Positions 31,873 through 40,748 of a DNA stretch of 43,777 nt are shown piece after piece. Location: contig CAAETU010000010.1 of the NCBI GenBank assembly GCA_900759045.1, positions 1 through 43,777 on the forward strand, written 5' to 3'. The notes under the pieces are model-generated. The model searched no databases, was not told where the DNA came from, and was given only the letters and a program-made list of their open reading frames with translations. This DNA is from an uncultured Collinsella sp. (GTDB lineage: Bacteria; Actinomycetota; Coriobacteriia; Coriobacteriales; Coriobacteriaceae). The position numbers were made by a program, and so were the translations under genes. How positions within the stretch are numbered: the stretch's first letter is position 1; every line of letters begins with the position of its first letter.

Positions 31873-32907
31873 TTAGTAGTTCATCTGGTGATAGTAACGA
31901 CGCGTGGTGAGCGGGTGGTTACGGACGTGCTCGAGATGGCAGCTCAGACGCTCGGTGATGGTGTAGGTGACCATCGGGGAGACGATCTTGCGGAACTCGG
32001 GGTCGCTGAACGGCAGCTCGACCTCGGCGGTGTCGAACTTGTTCACGCGGACATGGACGCCCTTCTCGTCGGCGAGCATGTGAGTGAAGTTGTCCACGCG
32101 GTCCATGAGCTTACGGGTGTCGTCCTCGCCGTAGAGCATGATGAGGCTCGTGCCCTCCTCGCACAGCTCGATGGTGCCGTGGAAGAACTCGGCGGCGTGG
32201 ATGGACTTGGTCTTGATCCACTGCATCTCCTCGAGGATGCACATAGCGTAGTCGTAGGCCTCACCCCAGAGCATGCCGGAGCCAATCACCATGTGGTAAT
32301 CGGTGTCCTTGAAGTCCTCGGCCATGGCGGCGCAGCGCTCGTCCTGAGCGTCCTTGGCCTTGATGAGGTACGGAGCGATGTTGCCAAACTCCTCCATGAA
32401 GGTGTCGTACTTGGGGAAGGCGCCGGCGTTCTTGAGGAAGCGGGCGACCAGCGTGATCTGGTAGGTGTAGATGGCCTCGCACAGAACGTCGTCCTCGGCG
32501 AAGCTGAAGAACTTGTAATCGGCGTACTCGGTGGCCGGGGTGTTGTCGTTGGAGACATACATCAGCGTGCGGGCGCCCTGCTCCTGGCAGAACTTGGCGG
32601 CCTCGATGATCTCGGGGGTGGTGCCGGTACGGGTGGAGAAGACGCAGACCGAGTCCTTGTTGAAGGTCTTGGGCGGGCATGCGAGGAACTCAGCGGCAAT
32701 CTCGCAGTGGACGTCGACGTCGGCCGTGGTGGTCTCGACCCAATACTTCATCGGGAGCGTGTGGGCCCAGGTGCCGCCGCAGCCGATGAAGAAGATGTTG
32801 GAATAACCCTGCTCGCAGACCTTGTCCACGGCAGCCTCAATCTGAGGACGGAGAGCGAGGGCATCGCTCACAACCTTCTCGTAACGAGGCTCATCGAAAT
32901 TGAACAT
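31873..32907 (-). CDS. SIS-domain sugar-phosphate deglycase, FrlB/GfrF-like
   Basis: A 344-residue double-SIS protein. GCGGTWAHT (near 43-51) and STRTGTTPEII are the phosphosugar-binding loops. The C-terminal AAEFFHGTIELCEEG and TTRRYYHQMNY correspond to the FrlB-type EFRHGPLEIVEPG and ERRYYGGLVEY of E. coli fructoselysine-6-phosphate deglycase. The likely reaction is the splitting of a phosphorylated Amadori compound (fructoselysine- or glucoselysine-6-phosphate) into amino acid and sugar phosphate. A GFR-type PTS would bring in the substrate. The exact substrate is not determined by sequence. Confidence 0.82.
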   Translation of the reverse strand: MFNFDEPRYEKVVSDALALRPQIEAAVDKVCEQGYSNIFFIGCGGTWAHTLPMKYWVETTTADVDVHCEIAAEFLACPPKTFNKDSVCVFSTRTGTTPEIIEAAKFCQEQGARTLMYVSNDNTPATEYADYKFFSFAEDDVLCEAIYTYQITLVARFLKNAGAFPKYDTFMEEFGNIAPYLIKAKDAQDERCAAMAEDFKDTDYHMVIGSGMLWGEAYDYAMCILEEMQWIKTKSIHAAEFFHGTIELCEEGTSLIMLYGEDDTRKLMDRVDNFTHMLADEKGVHVRVNKFDTAEVELPFSDPEFRKIVSPMVTYTITERLSCHLEHVRNHPLTTRRYYHQMNY

Positions 32908-33017
32908 CCCTTACTCCTAACTCACTTGGATGAACCCTTCATTCATCCCATGACGTTATAGTACTTTATATAACTAACTATGCAAGAACTATTTCAGATT
33001 ATTTTGATTTTTCTTTA

Positions 33018-33050
33018 ATAAAAAGCCCGCCGATCAAATGATCGACGGGC
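33018..33050 (-). terminator. Terminator inside the PTS operon
   Basis: On the minus strand GCCCGTCGATCA and TGATCGGCGGGC form a 12-bp stem (one mismatched or wobble pair) with a 2-base loop, followed by TTTTT. It lies between the IIB gene and the deglycase gene, so IIA/IIB may be made at a higher level than the rest. Confidence 0.85.
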
Positions 33051-33101
33051 ATAAGAAAGGAGGACCTGGTTAATAAATGCTTGACAATGGCATGTTTCCA
33101 G

Positions 33102-33575
33102 CTAGAAAACGTCCTTGGCAAATACCTTTGAGTCATTGGGGACCTGACGGATTTCGATAACCACGCCATCGTTCACAAGCTCTTGGATATGCTTGGCATC
33201 GGTTTCGGTCGCAAAGATCGCGGGGGTCGGATGAAGCGTGGTCTCGGGAGACTTTCGAGTTCCGCCCAAATTGATCTCCTTGATGTCTTTGCAACCCTTA
33301 GCAAGGCGATAGGCATCCTCGATCGTCTCGACAATGATAAACAGCGAATACTTGTCGGTGACGCCGCTGTTGAGCGCCTCGATAGCAGCGTCAACATCCT
33401 TGATGACGAGTTTAACGCCGCTGGGGCGGGCGAGCCTCAAGGCTGCCTTCCTCATGTCGTCTTTTGCCACGGCGTCGCTGGCACACAGGATGCAATCGAC
33501 ATCCAGCGCATGTGTCCAAGACATGGCGACCTGGCCGTGAATCAATCGGTAATCGACCCTCGTAAGCTTAATCAT
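33102..33575 (-). CDS. PTS mannose-family IIB component
   Basis: A 157-residue cytoplasmic subunit IIB. KLTRVDYRLIHGQV at the N-terminus carries the phosphorylated His13, which takes phosphate from IIA and gives it to the sugar. The ATG at 33575 has GGAG 9 bases upstream and gives the standard family N-terminus; an ATG at 33584 is too close to it. It is separated from the deglycase gene by a terminator. Confidence 0.95.
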   Translation of the reverse strand: MIKLTRVDYRLIHGQVAMSWTHALDVDCILCASDAVAKDDMRKAALRLARPSGVKLVIKDVDAAIEALNSGVTDKYSLFIIVETIEDAYRLAKGCKDIKEINLGGTRKSPETTLHPTPAIFATETDAKHIQELVNDGVVIEIRQVPNDSKVFAKDVF

Positions 33576-33637
33576 CGTAATCATCTCCGCACGTAATAAA
33601 GGTAATGACAGGGTTGAATTATTCGTTGAAGCTTGAG

Positions 33638-34057
33638 CTAGAACTCTTCTTCTTCGACATCGGCAAGCATATCCGCCGCCTCACAAAGTTGGATAAACGA
33701 ACGTGATCCCTCGACCGCGGCTTTGGCCTTGTCCGCATCCAGGGAGTCCAGCTGTGTAACCATTTCCACCAGCAGCGGCAAGTTCATTCCAGTGATCAAC
33801 GTAAACGATCCGGTGGCCTGCCTCTGGATGAATTCGTTGTTTACAGAGCCGCCAAAGATGTCAGTCACGACAAACCAAGAGTCGGCAGGGTCCCTCGTCT
33901 CCATCCATGCATCGATAAGCGCTGCGACATCCCTCGTGTCGTCATCGATATAGGCGCACAGGCACTCGATTCGGTCGTTAGTGCCCATCAGAATCTCCAG
34001 AGAGCTTTTCATGCCTTGGGCGAGATAACCATGACTCGCTAGCAATATCTTATTCAT
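33638..34057 (-). CDS. PTS mannose-family IIA component
   Basis: A 139-residue cytoplasmic subunit IIA. ILLASHG at the N-terminus holds the phosphorylated His9, which receives phosphate from HPr. VVTDIFGGSVNNEF and TGMNLPLLVEM are family motifs. It is the first PTS gene of the operon, next to the GntR-type regulator, with the candidate promoter and operators in the 135 bp between them. Confidence 0.95.
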   Translation of the reverse strand: MNKILLASHGYLAQGMKSSLEILMGTNDRIECLCAYIDDDTRDVAALIDAWMETRDPADSWFVVTDIFGGSVNNEFIQRQATGSFTLITGMNLPLLVEMVTQLDSLDADKAKAAVEGSRSFIQLCEAADMLADVEEEEF

Positions 34058-34129
34058 AGTTCTCCAATACCAATAGGACGTACTATATTGTCATAACAAA
34101 GTATATTAGCAATCTGCCCTACGTGGTGT

Positions 34130-34177
34130 GTCTATTTTCCAAATCCGCGAACGGTAACAATTGGTCGGTAAATAGAC
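34130..34177. promoter_or_regulatory. Inverted operator-like pair upstream of PTS IIA
   Basis: GTCTATTT (34130-34137) and AAATAGAC (34170-34177) are inverted copies with centres 40 bases apart, about four helical turns, between the GntR-family gene and the PTS genes. They fit a dimer or looped binding of the regulator; the specific regulator is an inference. Confidence 0.45.
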
Positions 34178-34192
34178 TAATCTCTCTCTAAT

Positions 34193-34906
34193 TTACAAAT
34201 AGAACTTCAGTCGCTCGGTGCAGTACACCTGACGGGAGATGAAGAGCGGCTCGCCGCTTGGAGCATAACGTCTATCGACAAACAGAAGCAGCGGAGAGTC
34301 CAGTTCCACGTTAAGGTATGCCGCCTCGAGCTCGCTCGCATAGCAGACCTCGAGCGTACGCGTGTTGGGGCCCATCTTGATCCCCTGGCGATCGAGTACC
34401 GCCATCAGCGGATCTTCGAGGGACTCATGCTCCAAAAAAGAAAGCGCAGCGGAATAGCTATTGGTTTCCAGCATCGTGGGCTTGTCATCCACAAGGCGTA
34501 GACGACGACTACGCAATACCTTTTGGGTATCGTCTACGCCCAGGAACTTCGCGTCTCGCAGGCTTGGGAAGTCCCAGCCCATTGCGAGAACCCTGGTAGA
34601 CGCCTGTTTTCCCGCAAGCTGGCACGAATGGGTAAAGCTCTCACGGTCGTCCGCGGCATACATCTGTGTGTCCGACGAAACGAACGTGCCCTTGCCGCGG
34701 GCCCTCTCAACAAGCCCAGCATCTTCCATTTCTTTAATTGCGGAGCGAACCGTTATTCGGCTCACGCCAAATTGCTCGATGAGCTCCGCCTCGGTCGGGA
34801 GCTTATCTCCCGGGCGGTACGTGCCGTTGGCGATCGAATCAGAGAGCGCATGGACAATCTGTTTGTACAGGGGGATAACGCTATTTGCTTCAACCATATC
34901 AACCAT
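34193..34906 (-). CDS. GntR-family regulator with UTRA domain
   Basis: A 237-residue repressor-type regulator. The N-terminal GntR winged helix includes IPLYKQIVHAL and YRPGDKLPTEAELIEQFGVS, and the C-terminal UTRA domain (about 90-235) usually binds a sugar phosphate. Its position upstream of the PTS genes on the same strand suggests it senses the phosphorylated sugar and controls them. ATG 34897 is an equally possible start. Confidence 0.93.
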   Translation of the reverse strand: MVDMVEANSVIPLYKQIVHALSDSIANGTYRPGDKLPTEAELIEQFGVSRITVRSAIKEMEDAGLVERARGKGTFVSSDTQMYAADDRESFTHSCQLAGKQASTRVLAMGWDFPSLRDAKFLGVDDTQKVLRSRRLRLVDDKPTMLETNSYSAALSFLEHESLEDPLMAVLDRQGIKMGPNTRTLEVCYASELEAAYLNVELDSPLLLFVDRRYAPSGEPLFISRQVYCTERLKFYL

Positions 34907-35176
34907 ACCTTTGCAAGGAATCAGCAGCTTATAGATAGATGACTTATATTATATTAGAACTTTTTAGGAGTCCACATATTTCCTAAATGATTCGGTAAAC
35001 GGGGTGTTATTTCACTTTATCGGGGTGCAGCGGCTACCCGCGGCATTCGTTATCGACCTAGCTAGGCTAGTCCACCCACATCGTCTCCAGTTCGCTGCAG
35101 AGCCGCGCTCCATATGGGTATACTCTCGAGGATTCGACTCGATTCGCCCCCGCTGGGGCGTCAAAGGAGACTGCAT

Positions 35177-38100
35177 ATGCCCACCACCTCAACCGACGCG
35201 CGCGCCGCTGCTGCCGCGCTGCTGGTACCCGGTACCACCTGTCACGGCTTTGCCGTCGAGCGCTGCGAGACCGTGCCCGAGCTCGACTCGGACGCCTACG
35301 TGCTGCGCCACACTGCCTCGGGCGCTCGCCTGCTGTACCTGGCGTGCGACGACGAAAACAAGGCTTTTGCCATTGGCTTTAAGACGCCGCCGGCCGATTC
35401 CACCGGCGTGTTCCATATTCTTGAGCACTCGGTGCTGTGCGGATCGGCTAAGTTCCCCGTCAAGGAGCCGTTTGTTGACCTGATCAAGAGCTCCATGCAG
35501 ACGTTCCTCAACGCCATGACCTACCCCGACAAGACCATCTATCCCGTTGCCACCACCAACGAGCAGGACCTGTACAACCTGATGGACGTGTACCTGGACG
35601 CGGTGTTCAACCCGGCCATCTATACCAAGCCCACCATTTTTGAGCAGGAGGGCTGGCACTACGAGCTGGACCTGCCGGAGGGCGCCGGCGGCGCGGACGA
35701 CGGCAGCTCCGCGAGCCTGCGCGAGGGCACGCTGCGCTATAACGGCGTGGTGTTCAACGAGATGAAGGGCGCACTGTCCGACCCCATGAGTGTGCTCGAC
35801 GACGCCGTCAACGCCGCGCTCTATCCCGACACCGCCTATGCGCACGAGAGTGGCGGCGACCCGCGCGCGATTCCCGCGCTCACCTACGAACAGTTCCTGG
35901 ACACGCACGCGCGCCACTACAATCCTTCCAACTCCTACATCACGCTCTACGGCGACCTGGACGTGGACCGCGCCCTGGCCTTTTTGGACGAGCGCTATCT
36001 GTCGCAGCCGAGTGCCGCAAGTCGGCGCATGGACGCAGCCGTTGCCGCCGGCGAGGACCCGTCCACGCTGGCGCCCAATCCGCTGGACGTGCAGGAGCCT
36101 GTGCCCTGCGAGTATAAGCGCGTCGAGATGGCCACCACGCCCGAGAACGCCCTGGTGGGCCTGGGCCTGGTGCTGGGCAGCGCGCTCGACCGCAAGCGCA
36201 CGATCGCAGCAGATATCCTGTTCGAGGCGCTGCTGGGCTCCAACGAGGCACCGGTCAAGAAGGCCATTCTGGCCGCCGGCCTGGGCGGCAACGTGGTGAG
36301 CTACACCGCGGCCGAGAGCCTGCAGCCCTACGAGCTCATCATGCTGCAAAACGCGCAGCCCGGCGTGGCGCGCGAGCTGCGCCGCGTGTTCCAGGACGCC
36401 TGCCGCGACCTGTGTGAGCACGGCGTTCCGCGCGAGCGCCTGGAGGCCATCATCAGCAGCAACGAATACGACCTGCGCCAGCGCGACTATGGCATCGCCG
36501 ACGGCGTGGCCATTGCGTGCGACGCGCTGAGCACCTGGCTCTACGATGACGACGCCGCGACGCTGGCGCTCAAGTATGGCCCGGTATACGAGGAGCTGCG
36601 CGGCGAGCTGGACGGCAGCTACTTTGAGGAACTGCTGCGCGAGCTCGTGCTGGAGAACGACCACATGGCGCTGGTCGAGCTGGTGCCGGTGGACGCCGCC
36701 GAGGGTGCGGAGAGCACCGAAGCTGCCGAGCTGGCTGCCAAGCGCGACGCCATGACCGATGCCGAGCTGGCGGATGTGGTCGAGCGCACGGCCGCGCTGC
36801 GTGCCGCGCAGGAGGCCGAGGACACACCCGAGGACAAGGCCACGCTGCCGCGCCTGCGTGTATCCGACATTGGCGGGGCGCGCCCCGAGCTGCCGCTCGT
36901 TGTGGACACGACCGCGCCCATCCCCTGCCTGCGCCACGGCATCCCCACCAACCGCCTGGCCTACGCCATGCAGTACTTCGACCTGAGCTGCGTCGCATTT
37001 GAGGACCTGCCCTACGTGACGCTGCTCTGCCGCCTGCTCAAGCAGCTGCCCACGCGCGAGCATTCGGCCGAGGAACTCGACAATTTGCTTGCCGGCAAGC
37101 TGGGCTTTTTGAGCTTTACGACCGAGGTCATGACGCAGCCCGACGTGGACGGCGTGCACCCCTACCTGCTGGTGAGCGCCGGCGCCCTGTCCGAAAAGAT
37201 CGACGCGCTGGCGAGCCTGCCGCGCGAGGTGTGGTCGAGCACGCTGTTGCTCGACGCTGATGCCGACCGCGTTCGCGACGTGCTCACGCAGATTCGCATT
37301 GGGCTTGAGCAGGGCTTTATCAACAACGGACACTCGGCGGCGCTGGGTCGCGCGATGAGCTACAGCTCGCCTTCGGCCGTGGTGCGCGAGCAGCTTTCGG
37401 GCGTGGACTTCTACCTGTTCCTGCGCGATCTGCTCGACCACTTTGACGAGCGACTGGACGACCTGCGCGCCAAGCTTGCCGCGCTGGCAGACCGCATCTT
37501 TGTGGCCGATGGCTGCATGGCGAGCTTTACCGGCAGCGACGAGGACTTTGACGCGTACTGGGATGCCGCGGGCGACCTGGGGCTTGGCGCGGGCGCGGCG
37601 GGCGTTGCCGGCCACGACGCGCTCGTGGTGCCGACGCCGTGCGACCGCCATGAGGCTTTCGTCATCCCCAGCGACATCTGCTTTGCGGCGCGCGCGTGCG
37701 ACCCGCGTCGCCTGGGCATCGACGTGACGGGCGCCTGGGCGGTTGCCGCCAACGCGCTCTCCTACGACTACCTGTGGAACGAGATCCGCGTGAAGGGCGG
37801 TGCGTACGGCTGCGGATTCCGCGCTGCCGGCGAGCGTCAGACGGCGTTCTACACCTACCGCGACCCGGCAATCGACCCCTCGATTGAGCGCGTGGAACGC
37901 GCGGGCGAATGGCTCGGCAGCTTTGAGCCCGACGAGGCCGCCTTCGAGGGCTTTATCGTGAGCTGCGTGAGCGGCATGGACGCGCCCGTGAAGCCGTACG
38001 CGCTCACCAAGCGCCGCAACACGACCTACCTGGCCGGGCTCGATCCGCACGCGCGCGAGGAGCGCCGCGCCCAGATGCTCGCTGCCACACCCGGTGAGCT

Positions 38101-38221
38101 GCGCTCGCTCGGCGCCGACGTGACGCGCATCGCAGCCGAGTCGCCCACCTGTGTCTTTGGCGGCCGAGACGTCATCGCCAAGAGCAACGCCGGCTTTAAC
38201 GTCATCGACCTGCTGGCCTAG
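35177..38221 (+). CDS. M16C zinc metallopeptidase (presequence-protease type)
   Basis: A 1014-residue peptidase in the size class of PreP/falcilysin. The inverted zinc motif HILEH gives ligands His80 and His84 with catalytic Glu83, in GVFHILEHSVLCGS. The two-half clamshell layout is suggested by the later KGGAYGCGF segment near residue 875. Such enzymes degrade short unfolded peptides inside the cell. AAGGAG lies 8 bases before the ATG. The minus-strand open frame of 953 codons opposite it is a shadow of high-GC codon use. Confidence 0.94.
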   Translation: MPTTSTDARAAAAALLVPGTTCHGFAVERCETVPELDSDAYVLRHTASGARLLYLACDDENKAFAIGFKTPPADSTGVFHILEHSVLCGSAKFPVKEPFVDLIKSSMQTFLNAMTYPDKTIYPVATTNEQDLYNLMDVYLDAVFNPAIYTKPTIFEQEGWHYELDLPEGAGGADDGSSASLREGTLRYNGVVFNEMKGALSDPMSVLDDAVNAALYPDTAYAHESGGDPRAIPALTYEQFLDTHARHYNPSNSYITLYGDLDVDRALAFLDERYLSQPSAASRRMDAAVAAGEDPSTLAPNPLDVQEPVPCEYKRVEMATTPENALVGLGLVLGSALDRKRTIAADILFEALLGSNEAPVKKAILAAGLGGNVVSYTAAESLQPYELIMLQNAQPGVARELRRVFQDACRDLCEHGVPRERLEAIISSNEYDLRQRDYGIADGVAIACDALSTWLYDDDAATLALKYGPVYEELRGELDGSYFEELLRELVLENDHMALVELVPVDAAEGAESTEAAELAAKRDAMTDAELADVVERTAALRAAQEAEDTPEDKATLPRLRVSDIGGARPELPLVVDTTAPIPCLRHGIPTNRLAYAMQYFDLSCVAFEDLPYVTLLCRLLKQLPTREHSAEELDNLLAGKLGFLSFTTEVMTQPDVDGVHPYLLVSAGALSEKIDALASLPREVWSSTLLLDADADRVRDVLTQIRIGLEQGFINNGHSAALGRAMSYSSPSAVVREQLSGVDFYLFLRDLLDHFDERLDDLRAKLAALADRIFVADGCMASFTGSDEDFDAYWDAAGDLGLGAGAAGVAGHDALVVPTPCDRHEAFVIPSDICFAARACDPRRLGIDVTGAWAVAANALSYDYLWNEIRVKGGAYGCGFRAAGERQTAFYTYRDPAIDPSIERVERAGEWLGSFEPDEAAFEGFIVSCVSGMDAPVKPYALTKRRNTTYLAGLDPHAREERRAQMLAATPGELRSLGADVTRIAAESPTCVFGGRDVIAKSNAGFNVIDLLA

Positions 38222-38233
38222 CCACAGCCAAGC

Positions 38234-38274
38234 AAAACCACCACAAAGGTGCCTGTCCCCTTTGTGGTGGTTTT
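38234..38274. repeat. REP-like hairpin/terminator, copy 2
   Basis: AAAACCACCACAAAGG (38234-38249) pairs with CCTTTGTGGTGGTTTT (38259-38274), with the loop containing TGCCTGTCC. It can end the M16C gene on the plus strand and the zinc-ribbon gene on the minus strand. The same sequence occurs inverted at 40029-40066. Confidence 0.85.
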
Positions 38275-38285
38275 CGGGCGAGCTG

Positions 38286-39941
38286 CTACTTGATGAACGG
38301 GTTCAGCCTGGCCGCCAGCGGATCGAGCTTGTACATGGTTGCAAAGCACTCACGACCATAGTCGGAATCGTTGCTCCAGCTACCCTGGTCGACGTCGTAC
38401 TCTGCATCCAGACGAATCCACTCCTCCGGCTTGTTCTTCTCGTGCTTGTTGCAGAAGTAGCGCTGGTACTCGACCTCGTGCTCAAACTCAAACTCGGCAT
38501 CCGAACCGCGGCCGGCATACTCGTCGACCGACGTCAGATTGCCGTGGTCGTCGTAATAGAACTCCGCATAGCCGCCGCGCTCGGAATCGATCCTGTCGAG
38601 CTTTCCGTCGCTGTACGAATAATCCACCGCAGCGTACGAGTTCAGCGAGCCGTAATCGTTACCGTGCGAGTCATATGCCACAGGCGAGATACGCGAAATG
38701 TTGCCGTCCTTGTCGTACTCATAGCCTGCGGTTATCGTCCACCTGGTGCCCACGGTGTCGCCCTGACAGTCCAGCGTAAAGGACGTCACGCGATTCTTGT
38801 CGTATCCGTACGAATACACGACCGTCCGGGGATTGGCCGGGCTGGTATCGGTGTTGGTCACCATGTTGCCGTTCTGATAAATATACGTGCTCGCGCTCTC
38901 GCCGTAACCCGCATGGGTCGTCTTGTTGATCAGGTTTCCGTCCGCGTCGTAGGTAAACGTCGTGGTGCTCGACGAATCGCTCATGTCGGCATCGCAGTCG
39001 ATGCGCGTGACGTTACCGTCGGCGTCGTACGTAAACGTGTTGACGTTCTCGTAACCGCCCGCCAGATCTTCCTCAATCTCCGAAATGCGATGCGACTCAT
39101 CGTGCTCGACGCTGTAGCTTACGCCGCCACCTTGCTTGACGGCGGACGTGAAGCCCGTGACGTAACCGTTCTCGTCGCGCTTGATCTCGTAGATATCGCC
39201 GTACTGGTCCGATTTATCGGTGCCTTCATAGGACACCGGCAGCCACAGTTCGTCGAGCTGCGTATCCTTAATGCCGCCAACCTTCGTATCCTGCGGCAGC
39301 GCCAGCGTGGCGAGCTTCTTTTTACCCGAAAGATCAACGCTTTTGAGCTCCCCGGCATTTGAAAGGTCGAGCTTCTCGATGTTGTCGCAACCGTCCAGGT
39401 TAACGACGGTGACGTTGCTCGCCGAGTTAAGCTCGACGGTCTTAAGGTCGCCGCAGCCCGAAAGGTCCAGGTTGACGAGTTTATCCCCACCGTATTCCAC
39501 ACTGGTAACGTTGGGGAACACCTTGCCCAGGCCCTGCGTCGACGCGACGCCGTCCAGCTCGACCGACGTCACCGCCTTGGCCTCGTCGCGCGAGATGCGG
39601 CCGTCACCGTTCGTGTCGTACTTGGTCGAGACAAGCGCACGCATGCCGCTGTCCGGGAAGGTTTTCTCGTCGATTGGGGTGGTCGCAATCTGGGTGAAGT
39701 AGAACAGCGCTCCCCCGCCGACACCCGCCGCCACGACAAGCGCCGCGGCAAGGGCGATGAGGGGCTTCTTGGAACGCTTGCGCCGCACGGGCTGCTGTAC
39801 GGGCACGCATTGTTGAGGAGCGGGCGTGGCAGGCTGGGGTTGCTGCGTGGCCGCGACCTGGTCGGGTGCTACGGGCGCGCCGCATACGGGGCAAAAGAGG
39901 GCGTCGTCGACAATCGGCGTGCCACACGAACGACAAAACAT
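38286..39941 (-). CDS. Zinc-ribbon membrane protein with EF-hand and YD-like repeats
   Basis: A 551-residue protein. CRSC (3-6) and CPVC (17-20) form an N-terminal zinc ribbon, followed by a Pro/Gln-rich linker, a basic stretch and one transmembrane segment (about 60-82). The outer part has an EF-hand or dockerin-type loop, DTNGDGRISRDE (109-120), leucine-rich-like repeats (about 128-220), and several YD-like repeats such as FTYDADGNVTRI and YEYDKDGNISRI (about 290-480). Function is unknown; a cell-surface or sugar-binding role is possible. ATG 39941 has AAAGGAG 6 bases upstream. It lies between inverted copies of one hairpin. Confidence 0.85.
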   Translation of the reverse strand: MFCRSCGTPIVDDALFCPVCGAPVAPDQVAATQQPQPATPAPQQCVPVQQPVRRKRSKKPLIALAAALVVAAGVGGGALFYFTQIATTPIDEKTFPDSGMRALVSTKYDTNGDGRISRDEAKAVTSVELDGVASTQGLGKVFPNVTSVEYGGDKLVNLDLSGCGDLKTVELNSASNVTVVNLDGCDNIEKLDLSNAGELKSVDLSGKKKLATLALPQDTKVGGIKDTQLDELWLPVSYEGTDKSDQYGDIYEIKRDENGYVTGFTSAVKQGGGVSYSVEHDESHRISEIEEDLAGGYENVNTFTYDADGNVTRIDCDADMSDSSSTTTFTYDADGNLINKTTHAGYGESASTYIYQNGNMVTNTDTSPANPRTVVYSYGYDKNRVTSFTLDCQGDTVGTRWTITAGYEYDKDGNISRISPVAYDSHGNDYGSLNSYAAVDYSYSDGKLDRIDSERGGYAEFYYDDHGNLTSVDEYAGRGSDAEFEFEHEVEYQRYFCNKHEKNKPEEWIRLDAEYDVDQGSWSNDSDYGRECFATMYKLDPLAARLNPFIK

Positions 39942-40028
39942 GACGGGCTCCTTTCGGTTCATTCCTTCCACCATGAAGGTAAACCCAAAGCCGCAGCCCT
40001 TGTTGCGCAACAAAGCCAAGCGGGAGCC

Positions 40029-40066
40029 AAACCACCACAAAGGGGACAGGCACCTTTGTGGTGGTT
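40029..40066. repeat. REP-like hairpin, copy 3, inverted relative to copy 2
   Basis: AACCACCACAAAGG (40029-40042) pairs with CCTTTGTGGTGGTT (40053-40066), and the loop GGGACAGGCA is the reverse complement of the copy 2 loop. With copy 2 it brackets the zinc-ribbon gene. Confidence 0.85.
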
Positions 40067-40102
40067 CGAACACTTGTTCTATACGTACACATGTTCTATA
40101 GT
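40067..40102 (+). promoter_or_regulatory. hicAB promoter within two tandem 17-bp repeats
   Basis: CGAACACTTGTTCTATA (40067-40083) and CGTACACATGTTCTATA (40084-40100) match at 15 of 17 bases and lie head to tail. TTGTTC (40074-40079) and TATAGT (40097-40102) give a promoter with a 17-base spacer inside them. The CGAAC-N4-GTTC core resembles Gram-positive SOS boxes, so control by LexA is possible but unproven. Confidence 0.6.
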
Positions 40103-40127
40103 AGGGGTGTTTGCATCGGACTTAAAT

Positions 40128-40148
40128 TGCAACTAGGATATAGTTGCA
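40128..40148. promoter_or_regulatory. hicAB operator palindrome
   Basis: TGCAACTA and TAGTTGCA form a perfect 8-bp palindrome around GGATA, 15 bases upstream of the hicA ATG. A second promoter, TTGCAT (40111) with TAGGAT 17 bases later, would be covered by it. It is the likely binding site of HicB. Confidence 0.6.
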
Positions 40149-40162
40149 GAATGTGAGGCGGG

Positions 40163-40426
40163 ATGACTCGGACCGATAAACTCATCGCCCAGCTGCTTAG
40201 CTGCCCTTCGACGTATCGGTATACCGATTTTTTAAAAGTCATGGCTTCATATGGCTTTGAAATGGACAACAAAGGCAAGGCATCCGGATCGCGCGTTCGC
40301 TTCTACAGGCCATCAGATGGCAGGATGTTCGTAATGCACGCGCCGCATCCATCTGACGAATTGACAGCGGGGACCATTCGAAACATCGTTCGATTTCTAC
40401 AAGATGTCGGAGGTAGTCATGAGTAA
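40163..40426 (+). CDS. hicA: HicA-type toxin, GSR variant
   Basis: An 87-residue protein of the HicA mRNA-interferase type. The double-stranded RNA-binding-like fold is suggested by SGSRVRFYRPSDG and the C-terminal helix. The catalytic His of the classical GSH motif is Arg here (GSR), as in a subgroup of HicA proteins, so RNase activity is less certain. It overlaps hicB by 8 bases, the usual toxin-first layout. Confidence 0.85.
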   Translation: MTRTDKLIAQLLSCPSTYRYTDFLKVMASYGFEMDNKGKASGSRVRFYRPSDGRMFVMHAPHPSDELTAGTIRNIVRFLQDVGGSHE

Positions 40427-40748
40427 CGTTTTGGCATACAAGGGTTATTTCGCCCCAGTCGAGTTCGATGCCGAACAGCATGTGCTAACAGGTATGGTCA
40501 CCGGCATTAGGGACGCAATCGTATTTGAAGGCTCCACGGTTAAAGAAGTGGAGCAATGCTTCCACGACGCCGTCGACGATTACCTTGAGTTTTGCGCCGA
40601 GAAGGGCAAGGAACCCGAGCGGGCTTTTAAGGGGTCGTTCAACGTAAGAACGGGCTCTGAGCTCCACAAGCAAGCAGCGCTGGCAGCAGCAAAGAAGGGT
40701 GAGTCACTCAATAAGTTTGTGACTGAGGCGATCGCTGCGGCGTTATAG
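40419..40748 (+). CDS. hicB: HicB-type antitoxin
   Basis: A 109-residue antitoxin. A partial RNase H-like N-terminal domain (GYFAPVEFDAEQHVLTGMV) precedes a C-terminal ribbon-helix-helix (KGSFNVRTGSELHKQAALAAAKKGESLNKFVTEAI region) for DNA binding. It neutralises HicA and represses the operon. The ATG at 40419 has CGGAGG 5 bases upstream, inside hicA. Confidence 0.9.
   Translation: MSNVLAYKGYFAPVEFDAEQHVLTGMVTGIRDAIVFEGSTVKEVEQCFHDAVDDYLEFCAEKGKEPERAFKGSFNVRTGSELHKQAALAAAKKGESLNKFVTEAIAAAL

Noticed and set aside
35189..38050. Open frame of 953 codons opposite the M16C peptidase
   Set aside because: It is antisense to a clear peptidase with an intact zinc motif, and its composition follows high-GC third positions. 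No domain or ribosome site supports it.
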